Positions 11,687 through 24,280 of a stretch of 64,000 nt of DNA are shown piece after piece (the stretch's first letter is position 1; each line of letters opens with the position of its first letter). The notes under the pieces are model-generated. The model did not search any database. It had not been told where the DNA came from and saw only the letters and a list, made by a program, of their open reading frames with translations. The stretch spans positions 6,122,123 to 6,186,122 of the forward strand of contig CATQJL010000112.1 of assembly GCA_958299035.1 (NCBI GenBank), read 5' to 3'. Made by a program: the position numbers and the translations under genes. The DNA comes from Cylicocyclus nassatus (lineage: Eukaryota; Nematoda; Chromadorea; Rhabditida; Strongylidae).

Positions 11687-14600
11687 CCATAACAGATCCC
11701 ATACTCATTCGTGCTTCAGCTATGGAAGGAGCTGTAGGTGTAGCTGACGTTATGGTGCTACTTCGACGAGCTGGAGGTGGCGGTCGAGAAGTGCTTTCTG
11801 AAAAATTGAAGTTCAGGAAAACAAGGAAAAACTTGGCGTTTGTGTTATTTTTTGGTCAAAAAAAATCACCAGAGAAGTCACATTTTTGGCTCCACAGTTC
11901 AGAAAAGTCCAAGAAATCAGTAAGATTCAAAATACAAATGAAAAAAATAAAATTTGTGACCTGTGATTATTTATCACTAAAAAAATCGTACAAAGTAGTA
12001 CCACGCCAGTAAACTACACATCCCCACCTCCTCTGATACGAATGGTGCCGTTCTGTGTATTGGAATTAGTGACACCAGATCCTCCACCACCGGTAGCATG
12101 TCCATTAGCTGTTGCTTCACATCCGTTCGTATTTCGTAGAGCTGCATATTCTGTGTGCACGCGTTGCGGAGCAGGATTATGTTGTTGATCGGCTGCCACA
12201 CAGTAGTTTTCCAGATCAGATCCTAATTGGTCTGCAGATGCACATTTCACACGCTTAATTCGCTTTGAACTACTGGATATTCACAAACCGATTTGCTGTA
12301 ATGTCTCAGCAATTAAGGCGGCGGATGACGCTGCATCGGAACTGCTACACGAACTGCTACCGGTCGGATAACTTGGCCCAGTACAATACGTTGGGGTCTG
12401 AAAAAAAAACTCAATCAAATTTTGAAGCGTAAAATCAGAATCGGTGCGCAAAAGTTGGAATGAAGCGGTATTAAGGCGTAAGGTGCGAAAAGAGAAAAAT
12501 TTTGGTCGAGGAAGCATAGGCAGGAAAAACTAGTTTGATGAAAAATTCTCTTTTGAATACTCAGGGTTCAAAATAGATAAATTATTTCCTCATCAAAGGA
12601 GGCAAATTCAAGCTCAAATCGCAAAATAGAGGTAGCATTCTTAGGGATAAGCCATTTACATCCAAACATATCTTGGAGTCATTTGTAACGTGATATGTGT
12701 ATTGCACACCATGCGCGCTGCTTGACGACTTGTAAGATTGAGACCGGCTCAATTCCAGAAATCTATGCTTGTTTCCATGTCTGTTTTGATGTGAATGAAT
12801 ACAGCAATTTTCGTACTTTCTACGATTTGTTACTGTAAAAAAGTTTTCCTAAGAAGTTTACTAATAAAAATGTCGTCGGTTGCTGCGCATATGTGCAAAC
12901 TCGCGTATCAAATTACAAATGACTCAAAGATATATCAATATTATCGTTCATTTTCTCTGGTCAACCAGGTCATGTATATTTTGCGGAAAAAATAGGAAGC
13001 GCGAGAAGGAGAAAGGGGAAGAAGGTAAATTTTCTAATCACACACCTACTAATCAACTATGTTCTAGGACCTTCCGATCACAGAGTTGACAAGCGGGATT
13101 TCATCTACTCAAAATCATCTCTCATTATCCCAACAAAGGTATTAGGCGCATTCTATCCTATTCTACCCTACTAGCAATGGAAACGAATCTCTATAAATCA
13201 CTGTAAAAACACACGATAACGCTTCTGCAGTCAAAACTGCTTAGACTAAGCGGTCTTCGTTCAGTAACAGTGGATAGAGGTTTCTGAAAACAGAAATCGG
13301 CCATTTTTGAAAACCAGCAATTTTTTTTCCATAACTCACACTTGCAAACGTAGTCCTCAGTTCTCCAGTAAAACTTTGTGGTCGTTGTACTCGACCATTC
13401 TGATTCATTGATAAGTCGAACTGTGAACCGGCCGCGGGTCGATAAGCAGATGGAGGTACTTGGGAATGGTTGTTTTGTTGATGTGTGTTGGGTACTTCGG
13501 GTGGCGGGGTAAATCGAGCCTGAATTCGGGGACAAATATTTCATAGCGGAAAAAGCAAAGGAAAAAACCCAGTTACCTTAGTTATGCTTCTTTCACTCGG
13601 TCGTCGTTGAAGAGGAGGCTTAGGAGGAACGAATGTATTCGAGGTGATTCCGCAATGACTAGCGGTGTATCTAGAAATAACGTACAAAAATATAAAAATG
13701 ATTTCGATAGAATTGAAAAATTCAATAATATACAAGTTTAATAGCAAAAAGAGATGTTCAATACAAAAATCAAGAAAATGAAAAGAACCAAACAAAAAGT
13801 TACCTTGTGCCGGCGGAGATTGTATGCGGTCTAGGTGCTTGAGGTGTCATATCACTGTCTTCTGAAACTCTCCATCATTCCGACAAGGAAGAAAATATTA
13901 TCGTATGTGACTCTCACCGTGACTAAAACTGCTCCCAGGAGTGGTTGCACGTGTGGAAAGTCCCCCGTCCACGCTAGAATCACCGTTATGAAAAGCGCGA
14001 GCTGCATTCGTAAGACATTGTCTCCAAGCGTTATCAGCACCTTGACAAACGTCGCCAAGAATCGTTTGTACCAATGTATGGCCATCCACCAACTATAAAA
14101 TGATGCTGAGATTTGGTTTCAGGGGGTTGCAGAGTAGATAGAATATTGATAGTTACAAATGTGAAGTTTCAATTCATATGGGAAGATCTTCCCTTGCAGT
14201 CGCATCAGCTACCTATGCAGTAGATTAGAGTTTACGGCAAAAAGTAGTGTTTTCTAGCAGAACAAATAAATGTAAGGAAGACTCGTCAAACGATAAGGAG
14301 ATATTTCTAGTATACACTTCTTGACATCTAGAACGATCTACTTTGGAAATTGCCCATACATGAAAAAAAAGCCAAGACAGCTGTCTGCAGACGCAAAGTG
14401 TCCGCTATCAGGCAATAACCGTTTGAAAAAAAAAAGGAATAGGGTAAAAGGACGAGATAAAGACGTAAGCAGGCAAAAAACGAGATATTGGCGAGAGTCG
14501 GCAAAGATAAATCGCCAGATGAACATTGTAGCACTGGAACGTGCAGATACAAGAAAAAGGAAAGAAATTTAAAAAGAGATTCCGTCTGATCTAGTAACTG

Positions 14601-17600
14601 ACGCACCTTTACAGTACTATCCAGATTGTCAACAACTTGTCGGATGTGCGGTCCCTCGTCAAGCATTGAAATCTCAGCGTTCTGCAAAGTACAAAATCAT
14701 CAAAGCGAAAATTTCCGGTACTTCGACAAAAAATCCAACGCTGCAACTCACAAGAACAGGCATGAGTGTTCCAATAAAAAACGAGAATTGAGTGCGTTGT
14801 TCACTGAGCACTTGACTACATAGCTGACGTTGCTCGGCTACTGCTGACGGATCCGGTCGTCCTTTTCTGGTTCTTATCTGGAAAGTGCCAATTAGCAACC
14901 GAAAAGTTGCCGAGACTAGCTCGAGCACAACCTTTTTCACATGTTTCGCTGCAGTTTTATCAAGGTCTGAGGTTCTTTGCTTCCAATAACCGGCTCTTTG
15001 TTGGATGCTTACGGCTGTTTCATCCGCTAGTGCATCAGCTACGGCTCTAAGGCGATGCTCAATCGCTCGCTCTCGCATACAAACTCTCGTCATACAAACA
15101 CCCATATCCCGAGCAGCACCTAAACCAGATACTCAAAGAAAGCTTTGGAGAAAAGAGATTCCTTCAAATCCAAGCCAAGCAGCAAAAAAATCGAATTCTT
15201 ACGGGAATCGCATAAGTAACATAAAGTAAAGCAAAAATATGAAAAAACACTAAAGACAAAAATGAGGCGGACATCCTGACCTTTAAGATTATTGGCGTAG
15301 TCGCTTACGGCTTGCACGGCGTCTACAAATCCGGCCAAACAAGTAGCGGTGGCCCGTAACTGTGCGGACAATTTCTGAGCACGCTGTCCTACCATTTCCC
15401 ATGCCGGATACGATTGCTGCAATCATACTTCTCTTAATTAACCAAGATATTCCCAAATAAGCAGTTACACAAGCAAACGACTACATTCATAAAGAAAGTA
15501 ACTTCGATTTTGGTAGATGTAGAGAGCGCAGAATGAGCAAAATACTAAACATGTCACTTTCAAAAATTTATTTATTATCACCACCTAATTGCATTTTTTT
15601 CGATGGATGTGCATCGTGTTTTTTCCAAGCCATTCTGTTTTTTATTCAACATAAATTACATCAACTTTTCGATATAGTTAAATTATCGCTGCATAGTGTC
15701 TTCAATAATTGAACAAAAATATCATCTATAATTCTTCCAAACAGATCCTCCTTCCCTATCCGGAAATTCTAGAATACGCTAAAACACTAGAAAAATCCCC
15801 TCTCTATCGTTTCAGTGCAGTGAGTCCATCTATACTCGGTCTATGCTGTCCACCGTTATTATCCACATTCCATTCCCCCACATCCACGTTAAAGTCCAGC
15901 CAAACCACCACTGTACTCTGGCAGACAAATAAATTATGTAAATCGTAAATCATCGGTAAAATGTTCTTTACGAGCAATTTCGTTTTCACGACTGACAAGA
16001 ACGTGATGCATAGCCAACTATCGTCCACTTGGGCTAACAGTAAAATTTTGAGACGAAAAAGGAAGTCTACAGTCCGCAGAAAAAAGTCGATTTTTGATTT
16101 GTGTTATGAAAATCTTTGTTTCTTATCTTACAGAAGTTGGGAAGCATCTGAAAAACAATTTCAGTGTAGTGTAGCTTCGTTATTCGCCGATTTTACGCAA
16201 TCTTTATCAAAAATTAAAGTGTTACGGCAAATTCATTTTTTCTTTCCCTAGCAGCGGACCAATACCGCTAAAGGAAGAAAATAATTAGCATGACATAATT
16301 TCTCCCCTGCACGAGCAGCACAGCCAAAAATTTGCGACATCTGTTCGGGTATGCCTGCCCATCTAATCATCCACTGCTTCTGCTCGTCCCGTTCGAACAC
16401 ACAGAGAGCATCACTTGATTAGGGGCTCTCTCATCCAATGTGCACGAGGATAGCTCGACAGCGAACGACAAAAGTCCATCAGCCCATAATCGCGTGTGCT
16501 ATCCTCTATTCAAAGCGATAAGTGCAAGAGTAATGTATGAGAACTTGAACAGAAGCTTGTCCCTCTTGACAGACAAGAGAAATGAACTTAGCGCTACAAA
16601 GCACTTTCGCTTTCAACAGTTTATATGTTCCGCTATGAAAATCCAAGGAATACGGAAATTTCCGGCAAGACAGCTGTCCCATGCGTTGTTGACAGCCTGC
16701 TAGCTTTGCAATTTTGCAGACAAGGCTGTCATGATTCAAGAAGTATTATCATTCATGGATATGACATTCTCATACAAAAAAAATTCAAATGGAATTAATT
16801 GAGTTTCGTTTCCCTTTATCGATTAGTTTGGGGCGATCTGAAGAAAACTCATCGATAAGCGAAACGAAACCCAAGATTAATTCCATTTTGCTTTCAGCGA
16901 TAAAAATGACGAATGTTTGCATAAGTCGGAGAAAGAAACTTGCGCAATGATACTGATTCAACAATGTAAACAAAGAATTTTTGCAAAATATCAGGTAAGA
17001 GAAGCTTTTTCTGTTACAAATAATTGTATGGTATGCAAACTAGTTTCCCATGATTCGAATTTCATACCAAAATTCGGTTTTTTGTAATATGAGGAGATAG
17101 AGATAGATTGAGGCAAAAAAGTTTGATGGAGCAGGGCAACCAGAATTCAGATGCGCCGATTTTTACCATTCGAAAAATATGTTATAAATCCCCATCAATT
17201 CGTAAACATGTATAAAAAGGCTAATGATGTCACATAAGCCATAGGATGGCATCTAACGCATATATTATGTCCCTGACTATGACATATCACAGCTGCAGAG
17301 CAGGCATGCAGAAGAAGAAAAGATGAGTCCGAAAATCAAGTTTTTATAGGAGCGTAGACTGATTTTATCGAAAGTTGAATAAGTTCACAGAACGATTTAG
17401 CCGATTTTGCATTTTCGCACTTCGCAACTTTTTCAGGCAAGTGTCGACATTTTTGAAAGGTTGAAAGCGGAGAGAATGTGCACATTCGCTCGCGAAGAAA
17501 AATTACGGAAGAAAATTAAGAGCAGATGCTGAATGGGCACCAGATATTCACATTATTCCGACCATTCTAACAATGCATAAAAGGTCTGTGTAGGTAACAT

Positions 17601-19892
17601 TACTGAAGCATTCAAAACATTGACCTTGCATGGTCCCCCATTTGAGCATGACCATGAATTTGTTGGCAGAGCAGAAAAGATATAGGTGGTAATGGATTTC
17701 CACAACAATAGCCATCTAACTAAGTATACGAGTAAGTTACAACATCAAGTTCATGAGGATGTAGTTCAATAAAATAGTCAGAAGGCGAAAAAAAGTCACA
17801 ATATTCTTTATATTTCACATTTGAACCTTGACGGAAAGTTTTACTTCGAAAACTTGAGTTGGAAATGTTTGTAATGCTGAAATTTCTTCCCATGAACCAT
17901 AAGAAATCTCACCCTCAACCACTCCTAACCCTAACCTGGCAAGTAAGTTTTATTTCATGAGGGCCTTGTTTCCCAAAACTTTCAGTTTTCTTTCTCCTTA
18001 CTCTACTTTCCGCTGAACTACGGTAACTCCAAGCCAGTAATCGATATATCGATTTTCTGGAGTGCACTTGTGGAATTCACTAGCCGTTCTTGATACGGAC
18101 ATCTGAACGGATGTACGCATACATACACAGTAAGGAACTTTTTCTTCCGAAACGCAGCCTCAAACCCAGTTTTACCATTTGCCCCGAAAAGCGAACACTG
18201 GCGTAACCCATGACCAGTAGTGCTGGGTCCTATGGTTAAAGGCCCGTTTGCATCCTCACCCCCCCCCCCCCTCCCTCTGTCCATTCTCTTCTCTCACGCT
18301 TTGACAAGGTATATTTTTGATGAGCGATGCGGCGAACCCAAACACGAAAGCCGCGTCGGACATTTGTTGCAATATCACATCGTCGCGCAAAGAGCATGCG
18401 GTCATTTGTCAAGTTCAGCTGTTGCTAGACTTGCCTACGGCGCCAGCAAAAAGTGCGCCTACAACCTGCTGGCTACATCATCGCACGCATTACGCGTGGA
18501 CACTTTGCTCTAGCATCATGTACGCGCAGAAAAAGTGCATGCTGAAAGCATGAGATCATTAAGCAAGTACAGTCACTGTTTTAAAATCAACTTATGGCCG
18601 ACGAATACAGAATTCAAAAAAAGGCACTAGTTAACCTAGGTCAGTTTTCACACAACTCAACGTCACTCATATTTCCCAAAAGGTCTTCTCGCGTTTCCTA
18701 GTGTTAGCCAAGACAGATGGAACATTCCATTAATTAAAGTGTGGGAGAGCGGTGAGACTTGATGACTTTAGCTTTGGGTCACGCCCATCAATGGGTGACC
18801 CAAAGCTAAATGAGCCGAAATCAGCTTTACATTACCCAGCAATGTCAAAAATTTGAAAACCAAACCTATGACATTTCTAGGTCCCATTGGATGGGCGTGG
18901 CGACCCCAGTACCACCCAACTTGCGAAGCAATTTTCTTGCTTCGGAATAATTCTTTTGCAGCAGGACTTGGGATATTACTTTCAGGGCCTTGCATTGTAC
19001 TGCATCAAAACTTTACCAATCTTGATCTGGTTGGACAGTGCCCTCAAGTACATTGTTAGAAAGACGCGAGCAACTGACTCAAGTCATTTTGAAACGGTCA
19101 AACTTTCGAAGTGCACTTGCAAACAATTTTTCACGGTACCAATTGCATTATACCAAAAGCTTAGCAGCAGACATTTCCGTAAATGTAAACATATCCATAA
19201 ACAAGCTATGTAGCTGCAAAGCTGTTAATCCCAATGACTCCTACTGCAAGTCAAATGCACATAAAGAAACCACGCAAAGCCCCGAAGAGGATAAACCTTT
19301 CGGTTGAGAAAGTAAACAGAATTCTTGCTTCAAAAAAAAACGCTCATGCAAGAGTAGATTTCTTTGAAACATTCAGAAAAAAGCAAAAAGATCGATGGCA
19401 CGAAGAAAAAAGACGAGATATGAGGCAGGTAACTTTTTATAGCAAATCAAAGTCTGAGAGTGTTCCATCATTTCTGACAAGAAAAAAGTAGTATGATCGA
19501 TTGCTTGACAATAAAAAGTCGTTTTCAGTCTCGCCATCAGCAATCATTCCTTGAAAGACGAAAAAACCGCTTGTAGCAAATTATACTCAGAGTAGTGTAA
19601 CTGGCAAAGAGAATAATAGAATTGCATATAGAGCAAAAAAGAATGAAAAGCAAGAACGCAAACGACAACTTTGTTCTGCTTGTTCGAGAATCAAAAAGTG
19701 AAGGAAACACACTTTACCAGAAAATGAGGTTTCAATTCAATGCAATCATTTTCTCAAACAGATTGATGGTGGAAAACAAGCCACAACGAAAATGATAAAG
19801 AGCACTACGAAAAAATTTTTCTGTACCTTCATATCCTGTATGACGCTTTGATATAACGCCGAAAGGGCGTTGAACTCCATATCAGGATCCAT
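11687..19892 (-). CDS. MTSS1/MIM-family I-BAR (IMD) protein
   Basis: This is a membrane-curving actin-cytoskeleton adaptor; the IMD of the vertebrate family dimerises, binds PI(4,5)P2 membranes and actin. Exons: 19892-19827, 15416-15281, 15119-14932, 14877-14752, 14681-14607, 14092-13918, 13861-13804, 13670-13577, 13519-13340, 12397-12289, 12231-12028 and 11797-11687. Every junction keeps frame. The IMD fills exons 1-5: start MDPDMEFNALSALYQSVIQD, then WEMVGQRAQKLSAQLRATAT, VSDYANNLKG, DMGVCMTRVCMRERAIE, DLDKTAAKHVKK, and FSFFIGTLMPVL plus EISMLDEGPHIRQVVDNL, which parallel MIM helices. The loop before the last helix is shorter than in vertebrate MIM. Exons 6-12 are Ser/Pro/Gln-rich with SH3-ligand-like runs (TFVPPKPPLQRRPSE, SRPPPPARRSS). 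The terminal WH2 exon was not found. Intron 1 is 4.4 kb. Confidence 0.9.
13340..14092 (-). other. Ser/Pro-rich linker exons of the MTSS1-like gene
   Basis: Exons 6-9 follow the IMD and code for a low-complexity, probably disordered region. Visible features are ARAFHNGDSSVDGG, TPGSSFSHEDSDMTPQAPRP and PPKPPLQRRPSERS. PxxP stretches suggest SH3-domain partners. In vertebrate MIM the same position binds cortactin and receptor phosphatases; transfer of those partners to this protein is inference. Confidence 0.7.
15417..19826 (-). other. Intron 1 of the MTSS1-like gene
   Basis: The 4.4-kb intron runs from a GTACAG donor to a GATTGCAG acceptor. It contains a 13-C run (18259-18271), a perfect 16-bp inverted repeat (18767-18810), and an unexplained open minus-strand segment at 16251-16418. 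Long first introns often hold promoters or enhancers, but nothing specific is visible. Confidence 0.7.
18767..18810. repeat. 16-bp perfect inverted repeat (hairpin)
   Basis: TTTAGCTTTGGGTCAC at 18767-18782 is the exact reverse complement of 18795-18810, with a 12-nt spacer. It may be the remnant of a small foldback element. Confidence 0.75.
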
Positions 19893-19916
19893 GCCGACGA
19901 ATTCGTTGCAGTGACT
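19893..19916 (-). promoter_or_regulatory. 5' UTR and putative SL acceptor of the MTSS1-like gene
   Basis: On the minus strand GTGTTTTCAG at 19924-19915 is followed by a 22-nt leader and then the ATG at 19892. This is a strong nematode acceptor next to the start. It fits SL trans-splicing, or a cis-spliced upstream UTR exon. Confidence 0.5.
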
Positions 19917-20268
19917 GAAAACACGTGACTTAACACTAACGAACAGAACCTATCAAATCAAAAAGATTATACAAAATAATAAAGACGCAGGAATTTTTCG
20001 TAAGTCTAACAAAGCAGGAGGCAGGACAACGGTATAGGCGCAATGTAAACAAAGGTAAAGCTAGCGGCAGAGGGTTTTCTGCAGGTCGTCGGCAGCGATT
20101 GTCCATCGGCGGGCCACAGGGGGTGCCGATGACGATGCCGATCTCATTCTCACGCCCATCGTGGACTAAATCAGAAACTGGGAGCAAAGCACAAAGAAGG
20201 TAAAGGTTAGCGAGCCATGGGAGACATTGAGTAGCATGGAAGGTACAACCGCATAAAAAAAGGTAATA

Positions 20269-23200
20269 CTAAAAATACGAATGGGATTGCATTAGAACTT
20301 TGGCGGCAAAGTTTATAAGATTTTCTTCCATGATTGCATCTAGAGCTTGTAAGCGCAGCCGACGAAGCATGTCGCAGAAATATACAATGCGCCCCATCGC
20401 ACACACCGCCGTGACAGCGGATACACGAACATTTTTCGAAATGTAAACATATTTGGAAGAGTTCAACCAGCCTGAAAAGACCTTTTCAAGCTGGTGAAAA
20501 TCGATACAAAATATTAATCCGATATATGTATGGCGATGACACTGTACAAGTACAAGTTCTATCAATCACAAAAGTGAAACAGAAATGCACTTTGCATTTT
20601 TGAGATGCCGCCAATGTTGAAAAATATTAGGCCCCGCGTCAAGAAAAAAACCTTCTTGAGCGTATAATCGAGCTAGTGGCAGTGCCCAGCCTCTGTAGTA
20701 GATATCCATTAAAAAAACAGCTAGCTTGAACTCAGAATGTACTTTTGCAAGTCAATTCCATACTCCTACTATTGTGAGAAAAAATATCTTTATATAGCCG
20801 AGAAAAAAAGCAGCGAGCACATCGCCGATGATGCCAAATGCAAGCCACGCCATTGACATAACAGTTGTTGTGGTGAGGTGCAAAATAGATTTATCATTCA
20901 TTCAGAAAAACTATCGCATTCTTTACAGATTTCACGCTTATAATAAAAACAAAACTTTTTAGCAAAACGAGTATCACTGTAGAGACAGAATATGTGTGAA
21001 TGTTCCTTTTGTATGCGGTAAAAATCAACGAATAACGGAGGCGATTGCTCGTCTAGAAAATTGAATTATACGCATCGAACTCAACTACCATAGCACACCC
21101 TACATAAAAATCAAAAGTGGAACACAACAGTCACGGAGCGATAGCAGATTCAAAATACACTAACAAAGTAAAAGTGAAGACTATGACTAGCTCGATGCTC
21201 ACGTAAATTATAAAAGAAAAGAACTTTTTTTATGAAATTCCACTACACCTAGCAGGTATAGCAAGATACTGCAACCTCGAGAAATTCAATGCATATAGTT
21301 GCTAAGGAAACTGGCCGACCTTAAAACATTCACGAGTGGAAAATTGTCTGCAATCTTTTGCAGAACACTTTGCCTCCAAAACATTATTGGAAAGTCTAAT
21401 CAGATGCCCTTTTGAAAGAGGGAAGCAAACCTAGCACAGCTGCGTCTAGTGGAGGAGCAATCGTTAGGTTTGGCAGCCATGCTGGCTGAAATTACAAGGT
21501 ATGCGGACAGCTTTATAGATACATCACTCGTGAATGACTGGTGTACTGGACAATGCAAAATAATCATTATGCATACTTAGCTAGGCACTTTTCTGAGAAA
21601 AATGCATCAGAGTTGTTTGACCACATATCAACCTACAAAATTAATAGATGAAAACTTACACCATGATTTTTGAAAAAGAAAAACAATGCGGAAATTAAAC
21701 CAAACCAGAAGCCAGCATGCGACAGCAAATGTCCGCAAAAAACTGATATTTTCTAACCAAAACACAGTCAAAAATAAAATGCAAGCGTCTCCGCTAAAAA
21801 ATTCAGAAAACCTCGAAAAACTGCAATTCTACCGAAGCTTCGAAAAAAGTAAGGACCAAAACATTAAATATACGACAACGTGGAAGTTCTTCCTTCGCAT
21901 TTAAATGAGCACAAAATGGTCTGGAAAACTAGTTGGACGAGGATGGCTTTTTGCGTTAAGGAGAACACTTGTCACTTTCTCAGTTTCTATGGAACTCATG
22001 GGAGAATATAAGAGAAAATACATTCCTGCCTGCATTCGTAACCTTACAGCTAGGAAACGGGAGCACGAGGTGAACGAGGCAAACTGAAATTTTTTTCCAA
22101 TCAAATATCAGAAATTTGAACGCACTATGAGCAACGGGTAAGCTCATTTCAGGCGCGAAGATCGGGCATAAGAAGCTGCGGGTGGCGTCAGTGCTTAGCG
22201 CAGTCGGTTAGCCGCGTATTCAAAGCGAGCTGGCCCATATTTGTCGCCACGCCAAGCAGCACCCACACCGTCGCGGAGCATGGCGATAATGCCCCGCCAG
22301 AGTCCGATTACACTGTGACTGCATAAAGAAATGTGAACCCGTATCCCGTAGGGACCAGGCTAGATTCAATTAACTATCTGCTGCAGAATCAACAACATTC
22401 CCTCTACGTTCGTCCTAACACTTTTCTGCAACGGACAAATTAGGCCAAAATGTGAACAAAACGAAATTTCTCAAATAGACCGTGAGACGGTTTTTTGCGA
22501 AAAAGTAAGCAGAACTGTGGCGGGCGGTTGTCAGCAAACACTGACGCACAAAAGGACAATGGGCAATTCAAAATCACAAAAACATAATGAAAAGGAAAAT
22601 CTAATTGAGGGTGATAGATGAAAATTGATAAAAGAAAGAAAGCAGGGAAATCAACTCACCACGTTTTCTCTCCCTAGCAACACCAATGACGTTTCGATCG
22701 TTTTTCTAACTTGCCAGCTGCACAGCTCAGAATTATAGCATACTGTAAATTTAAACATTCATCGTGGTCAAGAAAAAAGCCTCTACTATAGCCGATGGGA
22801 GCGATGAAAGTGTAGCAATTTGAAATGCACTACAAAGGAATCTTTACGAGAACGAGAACTGATGCCAGGCTATCTCCATCGAAATGAAAAAAGGTCAGCA
22901 GGGAAAAACTGGCGGAGCATCTATGATTCGATGAGAACTGTTTTAAACGAAGAAAGAACTGTATCAGACGATTGATTGTTACTTCGAGACAATTGAATGA
23001 TGTAGGATACTGTAGCAAACGCCAAAGCGAGAAAAGCATAACTGGATATAATGTGAACATAGCAACCGTGCGCTTGACCGGCTTCAGTGGAACACCGCTG
23101 GAATTCTTACGATTTCTAATCTTACAAGCAAAAAGGAGCGGATCCGGTAGAGAACTTGTGCTATTTATGAATGGGTCTGAAATCCGTATCGAAACAGTGA

Positions 23201-23709
23201 TTATACCGAGGGACCTGTACCAGCGTGAGAAGAAGTATAATAATGGTTCTGCAGAGCTGATGATGTTGTTTTCTGTGGGAAAGAGATTAAAGATTACTGA
23301 TTGCTCTTGCATGCTCAGAACAGAAGGTTGTTATGAAAGTAATCACAAAGGCAATGATAAAGATCCTCGACGTATTCTATGCTCTGCAGGAGATTGAGTA
23401 AATTGCTATGATGGGAAGACAAAAGAATAAAATCGATCAGAGAAGTGATTATTTCGGACAAAATGAAGTAGCAGAAGAAAATTTTTTCTCAAAATGTCAA
23501 ATCAGAAAAAAAGGATGCCATCAAACCAAAATGGAAGGAGTAATAATGTATCCAAAACTCATCAAAATCATAAAAACCAAAGAAAAATACAAATTGCAGA
23601 AGTAACAAAGCATTTGGCAACGTACCAGCCTGCAAGCCGATTCTGACTGATACGCTCTCTCACGCGACTCGTCCAGTCCGTTGTCTGCAGCCAATGCACG
23701 TCGTCATTT
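20269..23709 (-). CDS. Unrecognised gene upstream of the MTSS1-like gene (3' part)
   Basis: Four short exons join in one frame: 23709-23626, 22717-22660, 21485-21431 and 20471-20269 (stop at 20271-20269). Splice sites read GTACGT, GTGAGT and GTTTGC as donors, and ATTTCAG and CTTTTCAG among the acceptors. The product includes DDVHWLQTTDWTSRVRERIS, WQVRKTIETSLVLLGRENV, PAWLPNLTIAPPLDAAVLG and a last exon with a possible membrane helix (VRVSAVTAVCAMGRIVYF) followed by a basic/amphipathic stretch. I do not recognise the family. The 5' end is unresolved; the first exon listed begins in phase, so at least one exon precedes it. The agreement of phase and splice quality supports a real gene. Exons this short could still be a coincidence. 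Confidence 0.42.
22180..22330 (+). repeat. Possible tRNA-derived SINE head
   Basis: TAGCGCAGTCGG at about 22196-22207 fits the RNA polymerase III A box (TRGYNNARNNGG), inside an unusually GC-rich block for this AT-rich neighbourhood. I could not find a good B box (GGTTCGANTCC) 30-60 nt downstream, so this is weak. Confidence 0.22.
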
Positions 23710-24004
23710 CTCACACAAACAAAAACAAACAACGATGAAGCTTACGCTCTAATTTGAAACGACATTGACAGTAGCGACACTAATCGAGATGGTAAATTGG
23801 ACTAGAAAACACGTAGTTCATAGTATTGAGTACTAATGTCATCAACCCTTATACTGTCCGATTCAATCATGAATGTTGGACTTTGTTATAATCAAGTTTT
23901 ATCCGTTGAAAACCCACCGCACAGTGCTATCAAATAACATTAATTATCACCGTTTCTCAGCAAATCAGGGTGGCCCCGGAGCAGTCCATAGTGCAGTTGT
24001 TTTG

Positions 24005-24075
24005 AGTGCTATAGCGTCCCTGCGGTGCCGACAGCTTACCCGTAAAAAACCACTGAGCGCGAATCTCAGGTTTTG
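24005..24075 (+). repeat. Dispersed repeat copy
   Basis: CTATAGCGTCCCTGCGGTGC and following bases resemble 7622-7680 (TAGTGCCCTTGCGGTGCC) and 27543-27610 (TAGTGCCTATACGGTGCT). The three diverged copies share the order of a GCGGTGC core, a CARC/CAGC word and a GCGCGTAA-like word. Confidence 0.4.
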
Positions 24076-24150
24076 CGCACTAAGGCCAAATTTTATGCGC
24101 AAGTGTTGTTGGAAACGCAATCTACTACTCATCGATTTCTTAGATCATTG

Positions 24151-24280
24151 CTAAGGTAGGCGCCATACTTGATCCGCTTGATCCACTTCATCCATTTCGT
24201 TATTGGTCAGTTTGCTTATTTGACCAATAGCGAAGTGGATGAAGCGGATCAAGCAGATCGAGTATGACGCGTGCCTAAGG
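24151..24280. mobile_element. Hairpin MITE-like element
   Basis: The arms CTAAGG...CTTGATCCGCTTGATCC and GGATCAAG...CCTAAGG are inverted, with a longer perfect core around TTGGTCA/TGACCAA and only about 11 nt of loop. The whole 130 nt folds on itself. No coding capacity. Confidence 0.7.

Noticed and set aside
18220..18553. Plus-strand frames over a GC-rich part of MTSS1-like intron 1
   Set aside because: They begin in a poly-C run, overlap in two frames and have no splice signals.
22195..22330. A true tRNA gene
   Set aside because: Only an A-box match is present; there is no B box, acceptor stem pairing or anticodon arm that I could draw.
22830..23397. Long overlapping frames on both strands (160 and 141 codons)
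   Set aside because: They overlap each other, lack splice context, lie inside the intron of the better-supported minus-strand gene and resemble no family.
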